Origin: Phallus indusiatus
Taxonomy: Eukaryota; Basidiomycota; Agaricomycetes; Phallales; Phallaceae
DNA length: 64,000 bases
Reading direction: 5' to 3'
NCBI GenBank assembly: GCA_027605045.1
Contig: JAQFWX010000001.1
Location: forward strand, 1,364,001-1,428,000
Shown piece by piece: positions 43,525 through 56,700 of the stretch. Within the stretch, counting starts at the first letter, position 1. Every line of letters begins with the position of its first letter. The notes beneath the pieces were generated by a model. That model worked only from the letters and a program-made list of their open reading frames with translations. It did no database searches and was not told where the DNA came from. A program made the translations under genes and the position numbers.

Positions 43525-45690
43525 CCCAACCCGCCAAATGACGACTCAGCAGACACGGCAAGCAAAAACCGCTCCACGACAGATTCTCCGTGACCAAGGT
43601 CGATCAGGGAGATGCGTTCATTCGCAAGATGAGCTTTATCCTATACAACCGGAAATGAACCTTCGAAAAAAGAAGCAGCAATGCAAAAACATCATCATCG
43701 CTTACCGAACTCAGTCCCATAGGTAAATGCAACCCGGAACATCCGAACTCCTTCAAAAATAGTACAAGAGATACACTAAAAAAAAGTTTGACCTCAGTAT
43801 GCATAATACGAAAAAAACAACCGGCCACGTGGCGCATCTCAGCCCTTCTTCTCTTATCCACAACGGGCCCCATTCTTCTTTCTCCGCTTGCTCGAGGATT
43901 TCAAACATCGACTTTCCAGATTTCCTCACCACTAATCCGCCGTTCTGTCAATACTGATCTACAACGAAAAACACCACGACCATCCGATATATGAAAATAA
44001 GATTGAGAAGAGGAGCATACTTTTAAGAGTATCGTTAGACCGGAGTTTTGCAAAACTCTCTTTAACATGCGACACAAGTGCACTCCCCATCGTCTCCAAT
44101 TTTTGATCTCGTACAACCAGAATGGACAATTTCGCGCAAACTCCGGCTGGTATAACAGTAAAATATATACCTCAAAGCATAAACCGAAGCATGATTTACG
44201 ATTTCAAGCACACCTACTTCCTTAACTGGACGTCTCAACACATATACACTCAAACTAAGCACTCTCCATCGCGAACGATAGTGATTCAGCGGGTTTGTTT
44301 GTTAGAGTTGATAAAAGTGTGAATAGTTCGTCTTCAGCTTTTGTATGCTGACGAACGTGGTCGTCTCAACGTAAAGAATCTTAGGATTGAGTAGCTTTGG
44401 GACGGAACGAGCGACGTACAAAATCCGGGTACAAGGTCTTTCTATCTCCCATCAACAAGTCCAGCAAAAATCTTAACCCTAAAAGCGTTATCAGAAAAGC
44501 TGATTAATGAAAAATACGAACAAACGACATACACGTGGTACATCGGTTTATCAACACTTCCACTTTCAACACATAGATGCAAATCAGGTTCGGAATTGAA
44601 CACGTCAATGGTAGCATCATGATGAACAACGTCTCGCAATCCGCACATAATACAAGGTGGATTTTCACCGATCCAATTTGAATTACTACCAACAAAGTAT
44701 CAAAGCGCTGAAATAGATAAAAAAGGGGAGAAAGAATTTTAGTCGAAAAGATGTTTGTCTGTATGAATAGGAAAAGACAATACATTGGCACAGCACGTGT
44801 AAATTCGAACGAACGACATCGTCAATACATCCGAATTCTTAAACTGCAAGTCAAAACCAAAAAGTCGAACTCAAAATTTTAAAAAAATTAACACTAACCT
44901 CCGGTGAGCCATAATAAGTCTAACAAGGCTCTTCGTCTCGGAATCCCAAACAGCAACACATCCATTACCTTGACACCCCGGAAAAATCATGTTATCACGC
45001 GCCACGAACGACATCATACCTCGGTCCTCCATGATTATATTCAAGTGTATCTGATCATACAGGTCCTTGAGGCGTGTTGATGCAATTCGATGTTCCGACA
45101 GATTCATCTCCACTGCCAGTCATAAGCAAAACACTCGCCTCGGAGTCAGCCTGAGTTTGTTGTAGTAGTCGTCAGTCGGTTGCGCCCCAAGTGAACTAGG
45201 AAGCTCCATACAAGAATATGCCCATAATGAGTGGAATGTATGGTTTTCTGCGGGACTTGCAGATGCGTGGAGCATGCGAGTGCGACCAGATGGGCATTGA
45301 AAACCTCGATTGAGTTTGCGGTGTGGCTGAATGAGCGGGAAAGAGAAAGGAACAGCCCAGACAAGGGGTGTTGTCGAAAATGCGGTGCCGTTTTTTGCAG
45401 TTGAGTGCTAAACGGGTGTCCCCGTTTCATCATCTTCCTCGTCTATTTTATCGAAAGATGCCCAGTGGTTGTCTAGGTGAGATGGCGATGGTTGTGCCAG
45501 TGGTAGTTCGGTGCTTTGCGTCCGCGACACTGCGGTAATTTTGAAAGGTTGTACTATTGTAGACTAGTGTTCTGACATCCAAAATAAAGTATGCTGAGTG
45601 TAGGTGAATATGCGAGTAGGAATTTGTCGCCTGCGGAAGTGTCGAGATGCGGAGTGAGGATATAGTAGCAAGTGCTGGTCAGGCCTAGTG
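43525..45690 (-). pseudogene. DUG2-like relic D2'
   Basis: Mirror copy of D2. The WD40 part (YSPTLSILYFGCQNTSLQ at 45554-45610; SFVARDN and AVWDSETKSLVRLIMAHRR at about 44895-45010) is more complete than in D2. Most of the front of the peptidase is missing. The rest reads DLHLCVESGSVDKPM (44540-44600), IVNHASVYALRY (about 44160-44200), EEIWKVDV (43901-43925) and HLPMGLSSVSDD (about 43715-43750). Pseudogene. Followed by the truncated T2'. Confidence 0.75.
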
Positions 45691-46364
45691 ACACGATCTC
45701 GCGCCGCCGTTTCATTATTTCCAAGCGTATCCGCTGCTTACGACAGATCCACAACCACAGATTTTTAGACTCAATTCGGTCAAAGTACATGTCAAAACAG
45801 ACTAATCGCTCAGCCAGGTGATCTACTTATACGTACGTGGTATATTATCGGGAGGAAAAAAAACATCCAGGGCAGAGATAACAAAAAAGAAATAAGAACG
45901 AGAAAAAAAAACAAAACGACACAATCAGAGAAGAGAGAAATGAAAAAAAAAACGGTGTGGAAAGTGTGGCAGGTTATAAGACCTGAGTTTAGTCCTCAAA
46001 TAGATAAAGTACGGTTATGCGTTTCCGCTGGATACACACATATTGGGTAAAAGGAGTTAAAAGGTTTCAAAAAGAGGGATAAACCGAGCCGAAGAACCAG
46101 TTTTGAAAGAAAAACGAAAACGGAAAAAGAGTACGAAATGAGGCTTCAAAGCAATAAGGAAACAAAAAAAGGACCAATAAGACGAGAATTTGAGCGGGAA
46201 TTATTTCTATGCCCAAAGCCGTCAGGAGGAAAAGAACTAGGTGGACAGAGGTCCTTGGAAGCCGTACGTATTGTAAAAAAAAAACCCTGACGAGACGTAA
46301 TCACGACGACGCGACTTGTCAAAAAAAGAGAAAGAGCAGGCAAATTCTACCTCCTTTTTCTTTA

Positions 46365-47222
46365 CTAATTCATACTACTCCCTTGCAATACGGGAGGCGA
46401 TATAGGAGAGTGTTGATTGGCGTTGACACATTGCGTCATGACACTCTCGCCGGTCATAACAGCAGGATCTTCATAACCACCTCCAAGCTCATCTTCGGCG
46501 TAGAAGAAACTAGTTCGTCTGTCATCGTGCTGTGTTCCATAAATCCCGTTACTTATGTTAGGATCGCTCAGATTGCTCAATCGGCGATGGGCAGCGAGTT
46601 GTTTGCGTTGCCACGTGCGCAAACCCCACCAGATTCCGAGCAGAGCTGCTATACCCGCTACAGTTGAACAAACACCGATAATCGCCTCTGTTCTGCTTTG
46701 TGCTGAACTTCGAAGCTACAGAGGATGTGGAACCGGTTAGATTGGTAGGGGAAGAGTTCTCGGGGTTGGTGACGACGACGAAGGATGAAGGTACAATGTG
46801 GGTTGCGATTTGTCCTGGCGTACCAGCGACAGAATGAAGCGTACTGTGTGGGTTACGTAGTGTATCAGATAATTCGGTAACCGTATCCTGAGGTAGATAT
46901 ATGAGACATTGGGTTGCCAATTCTTCGATGTTGCTATCCCAGTTTGCTGGGATCGCGACCTGAAGGGCATACATTTTCACTGATGTGGCTGGTAAAAGGA
47001 AATGAGAACTTTTGAGAGAGAAAAGAAAGAGGAAACGCTAATACTCACGATCCAAACTGAAAGCGGTCACGATCACTTCGGGCATATCGAGGAATAGTTG
47101 GATCCGAAGACGGTGCAGCAGATGAACTACTTCCAGCAACACCTCCCAAAATGGTTGACGCGCCGTTTACAACACCTAAGATAGTACTTGCGTCATTGCC
47201 TACACCTCCGAGGATCGTGCCT
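46365..47222 (-). pseudogene. Msb2-like relic lacking the mucin domain
   Basis: Inverted copy of the 10231-12368 gene. The first about 120 bases (ILGGVGNDASTIL-type) are joined directly to the conserved domain near 47100, so about 1.27 kb encoding the whole Ser/Pro-rich stretch and the start of the conserved domain has been deleted. The intron and SVKMYALQVAIPANWDSNIE follow. A frame break falls in the transmembrane region, and the C-terminal Trp codon is now TAG (46365-46367). Not functional. Confidence 0.75.
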
Positions 47223-47655
47223 AGTTAGCACCACTAGGATTCGCCTCAGCCAGCACCCGCAATAAGGGGTTCTGCCGTTCGCTAACTTTGGCCTTCAACT
47301 GAAGCTTCAAACCCAGTCAAAAGTCGAGATGACGGGATCGGTTTGCGCGTGACGTGTCGGAGTGGTCTGTCTTTACCTTTGCACATGTCTTATTCACTGT
47401 GCTAGCTAGCTGGCGGAAAGGACAGTGTCGGTGGTTCAGTAAAGGTAGACCTGCCAGCGAGACTTGCTGTCAGTGAGGATCCCGAATTGGTAATTTTTTA
47501 ATAATCGTTATCTTCGCAAGTCGTTGGAATGTGAACCAGTCCGATAGAGACGATCGACGGATGGGTGAACACTGCTGAACAGACAAGGTTTTTTACTTTA
47601 CTTTCGCCTCCAAGTGAAACTTGTGACATGTGATATTGGTGTGCACGTGGTGGTG

Positions 47656-47663
47656 TGACGTCA
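47656..47663. promoter_or_regulatory. CRE-like palindrome TGACGTCA upstream of D4
   Basis: Mirror of the site at 9789-9796, in the shared interval between the Msb2-like relic and D4. Confidence 0.6.
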
Positions 47664-47739
47664 CGTTCTTCGTGCCTTGCGGGGTAAGAAGGAGCCTTCC
47701 GAGTACACGATCGATCGATAATCCACTCAATGTTAGTGC

Positions 47740-50488
47740 TACATTATAGCTATAACGTTTGGTCCACCCAAATATTGAGAAGCACTGTACAAACGGACGC
47801 AGACACCCCCATCTATCTTGCGACTCCGTCTCATACTCGCGGCCTCTCTCATTTCTGACAAGCGCACCTTGTTTTTATCCCACATCTGTTCTCAAGCACC
47901 TCCCGATCCCCCGTCGCCTCGTCTGACTTGTACCCTTCACCGTCATTAAGCGAGTTCGGTGCTTGGATTGGCAAGCATATCGTTGCGGCTGGTGATGCTA
48001 ATGTAGGTGTCTAACAATGACAGCGAGATAACAAATATACTGACCAATTTTTTTCTATAAGTCTGGAGTCGGTACGCGTTTTAAATAAAGACGACACTTT
48101 ATGGGCACATGAGCAACGTTTCTCGCTTTGGAGACTGACAGAGAAAGCGAATAGCTGTTCAGCTGGTCGAGTAAATTGTCGTCACCCTCTTGTTATATAA
48201 ATTGTTCTCTGAGTATCCTGCCAATGACAGTGCGGTCAGAATAAGGTCAACGGGAAGCCTCACTTGCTAATTCCTCACTCCACATTTCGACACTTCTGCA
48301 AATGACGTATTCGTACTCGCTCAGATATCCGCCTACACTCAATTCACTATATCTCGGATGTTAAAACACTGGTCTACAATGGCGTGCACGGCCTTTCGAA
48401 GTTGCCACGGCGTCGTGCACAACGCGCATGCAAAACACTGAACCACCACAACGTCTTCTCTACCATTACCACCTGACAACCACAATCAGGCTTCATTCAA
48501 CCAAACAGACGTAAATGGCCACAGGGCGGTGAAATGAGGGACGCCGGTTGAGCACTCATCCACAAAAAATGGCACCGCTTTTCCACAGCGTCCCTCGTCT
48601 AAGCCGTTCCATTCTTTCTCCCGCTCATTCTGCTCCGCAAACTCAAACAAGATTCCCAACACCAGGCATTCAATTGCACTCGCATACTCCACGCGTCCTC
48701 CAATTTCTCCCGCGGAGTATCATACATTCAGCGCATTGTGATATATTGTATGGCTTCTTAATCCACTTGAGAGCGCAACCGACCGATGACTACTACAAAA
48801 TAGAAATGAAAACACTGAAGCCCTTGATTCCGACGCTAATTCAGGTACTGGCGTTTTGCTTATAACCGGTAGCGGAGATGAATCTTCGGAATACGGAATC
48901 GTGGCAGACATCCTAAGGACCTGTCTATTAGATACGTTTGAATGTAAATAAGGAGGCCGTGTTCTCGCTCGTGGTACGCGATAGCACGATCAATGCGAGG
49001 GTACCAGGATGAATGTTTTTCTGCTTGGGATTTGAGACGAAAAGTATTGTATGGCTCAAGAGGTATGTATATTCGGGGCGAGAATTTGGGTTTTCCTAAT
49101 TTTTGAATTATGTTACTAGAATTCGGACGTTTTGGCTATGTCAATGGTTAATTCGAATTTATATACGTGTTGCGCCAATGGCTGGATTCAGGTATGGTAT
49201 ATTGCTATTTATACGCATTCATTCCTTTTGGCTAAATTTCTTTTTCTCTCTTTTTATCTGTTAAGCGCTGGTCAGCCCAATTTGCATGTACCGCCTTCAT
49301 GACACGCCCACTCTGGTATCATTCTATCCTCCATCAAACGATCGTTATGTCCTTATGGCCATCTTCGTCGTTGCCATTTCAACAACAGAAATACAAGAAG
49401 ACTGACTGCGCAGAAGTTAAGTCTATCAATGCAAAATGGTGGTGTCTTGTTACGGTGGAGATGAGAGGTGCGTGTTTTTCTTGATTTTTTAAACGTTATG
49501 TAAATTGAAACAATGTAGATTTCTGGGAAACCAAAAATAGTAATATGAGTAGTACTACGTTTACTGCTGCCGTGTATCTTGATGCGACGGACGGACCATA
49601 TATGCATGGTAAAACCCGTGCCAGTGGACTTCCTCATCCTCATCAGGTAACTGACTTCTCGCTATCCAGACCTATCTAAAATCACTTATCAAGTCTCTTC
49701 CATTGTTCGTTTCTATTCTGTCGGTAAGCAATCGCGAATCACATTGTGAAGGTTTTACACAAGCCAGGATATGGCTCAAGCATTGTTCGACACAGTTCAG
49801 TCCGGATTTAAATGGCAGTTGAGGTTGAAAAGAATCGGATTTTTAAAGCAAAAGGGGGATACTCATTCCGGGGGGTTTCTTTTGTGATGGTGACTGGACA
49901 AACAAAAACTGGAGACAGTGGCGGGTGTGCTCAGTGTGCCGCATGTTAAAGAGAGATTTCGCGAAGCTCGGTCTAGCAACACTCTTAAAGTACGGGTTTC
50001 CTTCCAATCTTGTTCAAACGGGTGCTCATAGTATTTTTGTTGTAGGTTAGCACAACGGGCTGGCGGTTGGGGAATGTGAAAAGTCGGGATTTTCAAATTA
50101 TTCAGAGAGCTGTGGAAGAAGGATGGAGGGTTAAGCCGTTGCGGATAAGAGAAGGTGAGGTGAGATGCAGCGTGGCTGTTTTTTTCCCCATGTTTTGCAT
50201 ACTGAGGTCAAACTTTATTTAGTCTATCTCTTCTGTACCGTTTTCGAAGAAAGAGTTCGGTTGTTCCAGGTTGCATTTATCTATGGAACAGAGTTCGGTA
50301 AGTGATGATGATGTTCTTGTATCGCTGCTTCTCTTTTCGAAGGTTCATTTCGTTTGGTTGTATGGGGTTCAGCCCATATTGCGAATGAACGCATCTCGCT
50401 GATCGACCTTGGTCACGGAGAATCTGTCGTGGAACGGTTTTTGCTTTCTGTGTCTACTGAGTCGTCATCTGGCGGGTTGGAGCCTTAA
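47740..50488 (+). pseudogene. DUG2-like relic D4
   Basis: Plus-strand mirror of D1. WD40 start near 48050-48190, HLSRSILSPAHSAPQT near 48590-48640, HAHSGII-like repeat near 49290-49330, pre-peptidase helix near 49680-49800, ERFREARSS near 49950, then DFQIIQRAVEE near 50085-50120 and the tail INLGHGESVVERF-type to TAA 50486-50488. It lacks the peptidase core, as D1 does, so that deletion preceded the inverted duplication. Many stops. Confidence 0.8.
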
Positions 50489-51028
50489 GTTGCAGGCTGG
50501 GTGCTGACACTTCCCTTTGCCATGCTCCCCACGCCATATCAAATTATGGTTCATTATTAATGTACATACGTTTGAAATATTTTCGCTAGTAAGCGGCTCA
50601 GTTGCGAAAATGGAGCACAAGAATACTCGGTCGAGGGCTTATATATCAAAACATTTAAAATGAGCACAAGCTGTTTTAATTCGTCCTCGTTGATATGAGA
50701 TTTGTTTTCGTTGGAGTATTATGATAATGGCAAATTCGACTTGATGAGGGTAAAATTATTTTACCATAAGGCTTGAGTACTTATTGTCGCAAATATCGAC
50801 TCCTCTCAATTGACAATCTGGGAATATGGTGACCATCACGTTCCATCGAAAGCCTTTGTTTTTGAGATTTCAAGAAGTATTTGAGCTTTAATGCGTGATG
50901 ATCGGGATGATTTTGATCCATGATTGAAATATTATATATAAAGACGTTTTGCATGTTAGTGAAAAATTTCAGGCTCTCAACACTGAGGTTGACTACTTCA
51001 GGTCACAATTTTTACAATATCCTCCCAT

Positions 51029-52772
51029 ATGAACAGCACAAATACTACTGTAGATGCTTTAATTGCAGAGATTATTCAAGGGGCTTATGTAGGGTATATG
51101 TCAATCCCGTCTTGTGCCTGTCATTACATCTGATATGATGATGGCATTAGTTATGCTGGCAGCTTGATGCTTTTCAGTACAACAGGTGAGCAATACAATG
51201 TTATAAGAAAATCTTACTAACACAGCAAAACCTCTAGCATGCAGTTTTTATACTACTCTGTTAACATTTTCTCAAGAAAAAGAGCATATATGGTCCAGGC
51301 GATTCAGTTTGCCTACATTATTGTACATTTTTGCAAGATATGGAAATTTTCTGTTCCAGGGGGTGTGCCTCGTATTAATCTTCCAACAAGTAAGTTTGTA
51401 CACATTGTTATGCCAGTGGTGCTTTCAATAAATATCTCATTGTTGTCTTATCAATGTACCACCTTCCTGAAGCCTGGAAGGTAAACATTCTTATACATAT
51501 CTTGAATCCGCTGAAATTGCGACCTTAAAGACCTTGTAACATATTGGGTGATGTATCGGACATCCTTGATGCTTTCACATATATTGGTGTTCAAGGTCTG
51601 TGTTCCATCATCACCTGTTTCGAAATTCATGTAATAGGGACCTCAGGTTTATTGGTTGTTCGAGCATATTCAATATGCAAAGGAAATAAAATCATCAGTT
51701 TGGCTTTAGCCTTTGGCTTTTTTTCTTACTTGGGTTTGAGTCTGTATGGTAAGGATCTGATGACAATGAGTATGAAGCTATTATTACCTTCCTTTCTGGT
51801 GATAGTCATGGCAGCATTTCCCGGGTGTAGTCTTGAAGTTTAAGGTCTGTAGTCCATGCAGATCTTCAATGTCGTTAAGCTTATGTATATGTACTAACAA
51901 TTATCTTGGCGATGAAGCATCCCCCGGACAGAAGCAGATATCAGTATGGCTCATTGATACTTTAGATGTTATTTTAATCGAACTGGTTTAGTGAACACTA
52001 TCCTTGATATCATCACTGTTTACACAGATTTACTTATATTTGGCATTTGCATGTGGAAGGTCTGGGGTATATGGAGACTAAAATCCAACAATGGAATTCA
52101 AAGTAAAGGCCTCATTTCCACACTTTTTACACAAAGTAAGTTTCGTGAGATTTATAACAAGGGTTACTGAGCAATGTACAGGTATATTTCGATGTTGGTA
52201 AGGTCTCATCAGTTGATGCTCATTGTTGACAGTCATCTCATGTCTTGTTATCACTTTGTAAGTTTCGTTATCACCATTACTATTGTTAGTGTTCTTCTTG
52301 TACGGGTAAGTTTTGATTCATATAAAATGGAAGTTTGGACTGAGATTTCTTAGCTTGAGGGTGTAAGGGGCTTTGTTGAATTCCTTTGTAACATTGTGAT
52401 CTGAATCTTCTCTCAGTCTTCTATAGGGGAGTGGTACACCCATATACAAAATGTGTGAGGTTCATGTTGTCTCAATTTACATTCTTCTATCATTTAACCT
52501 TTTCCAGTCTGTCTGTAACTCTCATAGCCGATTTCACTCTTGATCTTCGTCGCCTCAATTCTGCGAAAATTGAAACTAGCCAAATGTCTATACCGTCACT
52601 TCGATTTTCAAATGTTCTTCATCATGTGCATGAATCTTTCCTTGTGGAAATGACTACCCCTGAATTGGGAAGGAATATAGAGAACTTGGAGAACTTGCAT
52701 GGTGGAGATTCAGGCAGTGATCCTAATAATTTGCCTTTAGCCATAGATGTCGCCCAACCTACGGAAGCCTAG
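51029..52772 (+). pseudogene. DUF6533-like membrane protein relic T4
   Basis: Start MNSTNTTVDALIAEIIQG at 51029, tail ending DVAQPTEA with TAG at 52770-52772. The DUF6533-like segment, the GTSGLLVVRAYSICKGNKII helix pair (about 51640-51730), DLLIFGICMWKVWGIWRLKS near 52030-52090 and a well-preserved tail (52500-52772) are readable. Stops in the connecting parts suggest a pseudogene, though several could fall in introns. It is one of the better preserved copies. Confidence 0.6.
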
Positions 52773-53729
52773 AGTTTTTCAGTATGTGATTTTTAATAGA
52801 TGATCATTGATTAATGACGTTCTAATTGAGACCGTCATTATGGTGGACTGCTATTGTTCAATTGTTGTGGAAATTTTCATGTTCTTCCTGATACGGACCA
52901 TGTATTCTTCCTATTTATCCCATGTCTTGACATTGATGATTTTCTAAAAGTCTTAAGTTTTGGCACTTTTTTGATTATCTTCATAACTGTAGTCTAAGAT
53001 ATTTGGAGATGATGTACATACATGAATTGGTCTGGCTGTTTGTTTGTTTTCTCAATTGTCTAACTTTCGGAGAGTTCTCAATATAGTTATGCATAGTCGT
53101 TAATCTCGTTCACTAAAAATCCTGATCCCGATTAAACACCGTATTAGTCAAACCGTGGTGAGCGTATTGATAAACACTACCCAGTGCACCTTGAGTGCAC
53201 CCGTCAGCGGGACTTGCTGAGGACCCCGAATTTCTTAAATTCTTTCAGACAGTTCTTTTTCGTTGGTGTTCAAAAATAGTCTGTCTCATAGACGACCAAT
53301 ATATATCTTTTACTCAGCACTTACGGTCAAGTACACCCCTTGTCGTTTGTTTGACGCTTTAACGACGCTTTGAGGGGAATGTGATAGTGTGACGTCACAT
53401 AATGTTTAACGGGCGTCATCCGTACGCAAGAGTCGATTTGTTGCAGAACACGTCTAACATTAACAAATGGCAGAAAACCCTATAGCGGATGTTGATCAGG
53501 ACTATGCAGTATATACTGGCCCGGGGGTGGATTCCGATCATGCTTACTAGGATCGATGTTTATGACCTCCACAGTGAGTCTATCACAGCGTATTTTCCCT
53601 TTTCTCTTTTCAGAAGATAATAGGATCGACTTGGTGAAGTAGACACGTTCTTCGTACACTGAGTCAACCAATTGCTTTGCAGAGTAAGAAGCAATCCGAA
53701 TACGCGGACGGTCGATATCCACGTACGTT
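52773..53729. other. T4 3' flank and D5 upstream region
   Basis: No gene supported. 53060-53340 is the conserved DUG2-like upstream block. The CRE-like box is at 53390. 53410-53740 is an extra segment absent from the matching place upstream of D3. A minus-strand open stretch there (53480-53737) is not convincing as a gene. Confidence 0.5.
53390..53397. promoter_or_regulatory. CRE-like palindrome TGACGTCA upstream of D5
   Basis: Fourth copy of the octamer, in the same context (GTGTGACGTCACA-type flanks) as the D3 site. Confidence 0.6.
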
Positions 53730-56700
53730 AGCGCCACATCACAACTGTAACGTTTGGTCTACTCAAATGCCGAGAAGCAATGCAAACTGGTACAGAGATA
53801 ATGTGTCTCTGTTCCATATTTCATGTCCTGTCTCATCTTGGATACGCGTGACTCGCTTTATCCCACCACTGTTCCCAAGCACCATTTGACTCCTCGCAAC
53901 CTCGTCTGACACATACTTCCCATTACCGGACCAGTTCGGTGCTGGGGTTGGTAGCAGATGCGATTCATATCGTTGCGGGCTATCAAACTGGTGACATTAA
54001 TGTACGTGCTTAACATTGACAGCGAGATTAAACGTTTATGTTGACTCGGGTTTTTCTTTAGGTCTTGAGTTGTTGTACGTTTCAAAAAAAATCGATGCTC
54101 CATGGGTGCACAGGCTGTGCTGTCGCTTCGAAGAAAATGTGAATCGCTGTTCAGCTCCTCAAGTAAGTTATCATCGTACTCTTGTTGAATTGGCTCTGAG
54201 TATTCCGTAGGCGACTGTACGGTCAGAATATGACCCACGCCAAACCTCGCTTGCTACTACATTTTTAGTCCACATCTCGACACTTTCGCAGGCGACATAT
54301 GTAGTCTTACTCGCATACTCACCTACACTTAAATGTCTCTATTTCGGATGTGAAAATACAAGTCTACAATGGTACGACCTTTCGAAACCGCGTTAGGGAC
54401 AACGTTGGACGCAAAGCACCGAACCACAACCACAACCACTGCCGCTACTCCTAGACAACTACGCCCACACCCACACCCACTGGGTCTCATTCGATTAAAT
54501 AGACTGGAATGGTGATGGAGATGGCGAAACCTGGAAAGCCAGTTTAACCCTCGACCGCAAGAAACGGCAGCGCTTCTTTGACAACACCCCTCGTCTTGAG
54601 GCCGTCCCGTTCTCTTCCCCAGCTCAATCCCTCAATCAAAAATTCTCAACACCTGTAATTCCATCGCACTCGCACACTCCACGCGTTCTCCAAGTTGATC
54701 CGCAGAATATTATACATTCAGCGCATTAGGGGTACATCTATTGAATGGCGCTGCTTCCTAGTCTTCTCGCAGGCGCAGCCGACCGACACCGACAACACCG
54801 GGAACGACTACAAGCAAAAAAGGACATGAAAACGCTCAGACTGAGTTTAACGTGGATATTTTGTTTATAACTGGTGGTGGAGATGAATCTATCAAGATAT
54901 GGATTTGCAGCAGCACACCTCAAGGATCTGTTGTATTAGATGCGTTTGAATGTAATCAAGGAGGGGTGTTGTTACTTGTGGCGCGTGATGGCACGATTTA
55001 TGCGGGATGTCAGGATGGGTGTGTTGCTCTTTGTGATTTAGATACCAAGAATCCTGTTAAGCTTATTATGACTCAATCGGGCCCAAGTTTAGGTTCACGT
55101 CGTCCGAATTGTGTTACTAGAATTCGGACGTGTTGGCTATATTCGTGGTCAATTTGGATTATGAACGTATTGCACCAATGGCTGAATACAGGCATTGTAT
55201 TTGTTTATTTCTATCCATACACCACTTCCGTTTGACTCAACCCTCTTATTCAGCGCTAGTCAGGCCAATTTGCATGTACGGCGTCGTGGCACGCACATTC
55301 TGGAATCATTCTATCCTCCATCGTCACACGATTACTATGACCTTTACAGCCGTCTTCATTGTCATTTCAACAGCATCAACAAGAAGATAAGAAAACTGAT
55401 GATCGTAATGGGGAAGTCAAGTCTACAAAGTGGTGTCTTATTACCGGCGGAAAAGAAAACAATATCAAGGTACGTCATGTTTCTTTTAATCCAAATCTTT
55501 ATGTAAGTTTGACTTGAGGCGCGTATATGGGTAGTGTTGCCTTTACTGCGCTCGGGATCTTAATGCGGACGGAGCATATATGCATGGTAAAACCGAATTC
55601 TTCACCCGACCTTAGATATGTATTAAAATTTCAGTTTCTCGTTCCTTTTGCTTTATTAGATCCACTCATGAAATCGCTTTCGTTGTTCATTTCTCTTCCG
55701 TTGGTGAACAATAGCCAATGATATCGGGAGGATTGTATACAAGCTGGAGTATGCCTCAAGCGTTGTTTAGCGCAGTTGGCACAGATGCAAAAATGGCAAG
55801 GTGATCAGTGACAGTGGATCCACAAAAAAAAGTGCAACTCATTCTGCGGTTGGCAGATTGCGACTGGACGGGGGACAAACCCGGTTGTGCTAGCGATGTT
55901 TAAAGGACTTGGAGTAGTAGGCTCATCCTATAAACCAAAACCGCGTATTCTCTTCTACGGGTACGGGTACGTAGGGGTATGTGTCTCCCTCGACCCTCTT
56001 TTTTTGGGTGTTCTTCTGAATTTGCAAATTAGGCACTACGATGTGCTAGTAATCTGAGCTCCACGCAGATCATGGAAAACGTGCTCGTTCGAATTAAACG
56101 GTGCAAATGATTACTTATACGGTCGTGGTGTGTCTGAAACCAAGCACCTAGTTTGACTGTTGCGTATGCTGCGTTGAGTTTGTTGAGACGGCGTTTGTTA
56201 TGGTGTGATGTTGTGTTTTTGATTCAGGAGGAGGAAGAGGCAGGGAGTGGTTTTGAAAAAGTTATTAGGGAGTATGAGGTGAGAGGGTTGATTTTTTGGG
56301 ACTTAAATGATGTTAATGATTGGATAGGAATCTCCTGGGGAGATCGATGCTTTGTTGGTCAGGTAAAATAAAGTTTTTGGAAGGGTTAGCGGCTGATCTG
56401 AGATCTGATTTGAATATAGTAATTTGGATTGGATCGGTGAAGATACGCCTTGCATAATGTACAGATTGCGAAGCGTTATTCATGGTACCATTGACGTATT
56501 CAATTCCCGGCCTGATTTACATTCGGATGTTGAAGGTGGAAGTGTTTATGAACCGATATGCGATGTGTATGTCGTTTCTTCGTTTTTTTTTTTCATTAGT
56601 CAGTTTTTCTGACAATGTTTATAGGGCTGAGATTCCTGCTGGACTTGTTGATGGGAATAGAAAAGTTCTTATACCCGGATTCTATAAATATGTCACTCGT

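Larger units (their letters stand above)
43250..50680. repeat. Right arm of the large inverted segmental duplication
   Basis: Reverse-oriented counterpart of 6776-15640, containing D2', the shortened Msb2-like copy, the CRE-like box and D4. The two arms are about 28 kb apart at their inner ends. Confidence 0.85.

Noticed and set aside
53480..53737. 85-codon minus-strand open frame upstream of D5
   Set aside because: Reads somewhat protein-like, but it is confined to an extra segment found only in this copy, with no recognisable domain and no neighbouring exons.
53858..54238. 126-codon minus-strand open frame (also the plus-strand one at 41897-42184)
   Set aside because: Both are antisense to the WD40 start of DUG2-like copies D5 and D3. 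Their similarity to each other simply reflects the inverted duplication.
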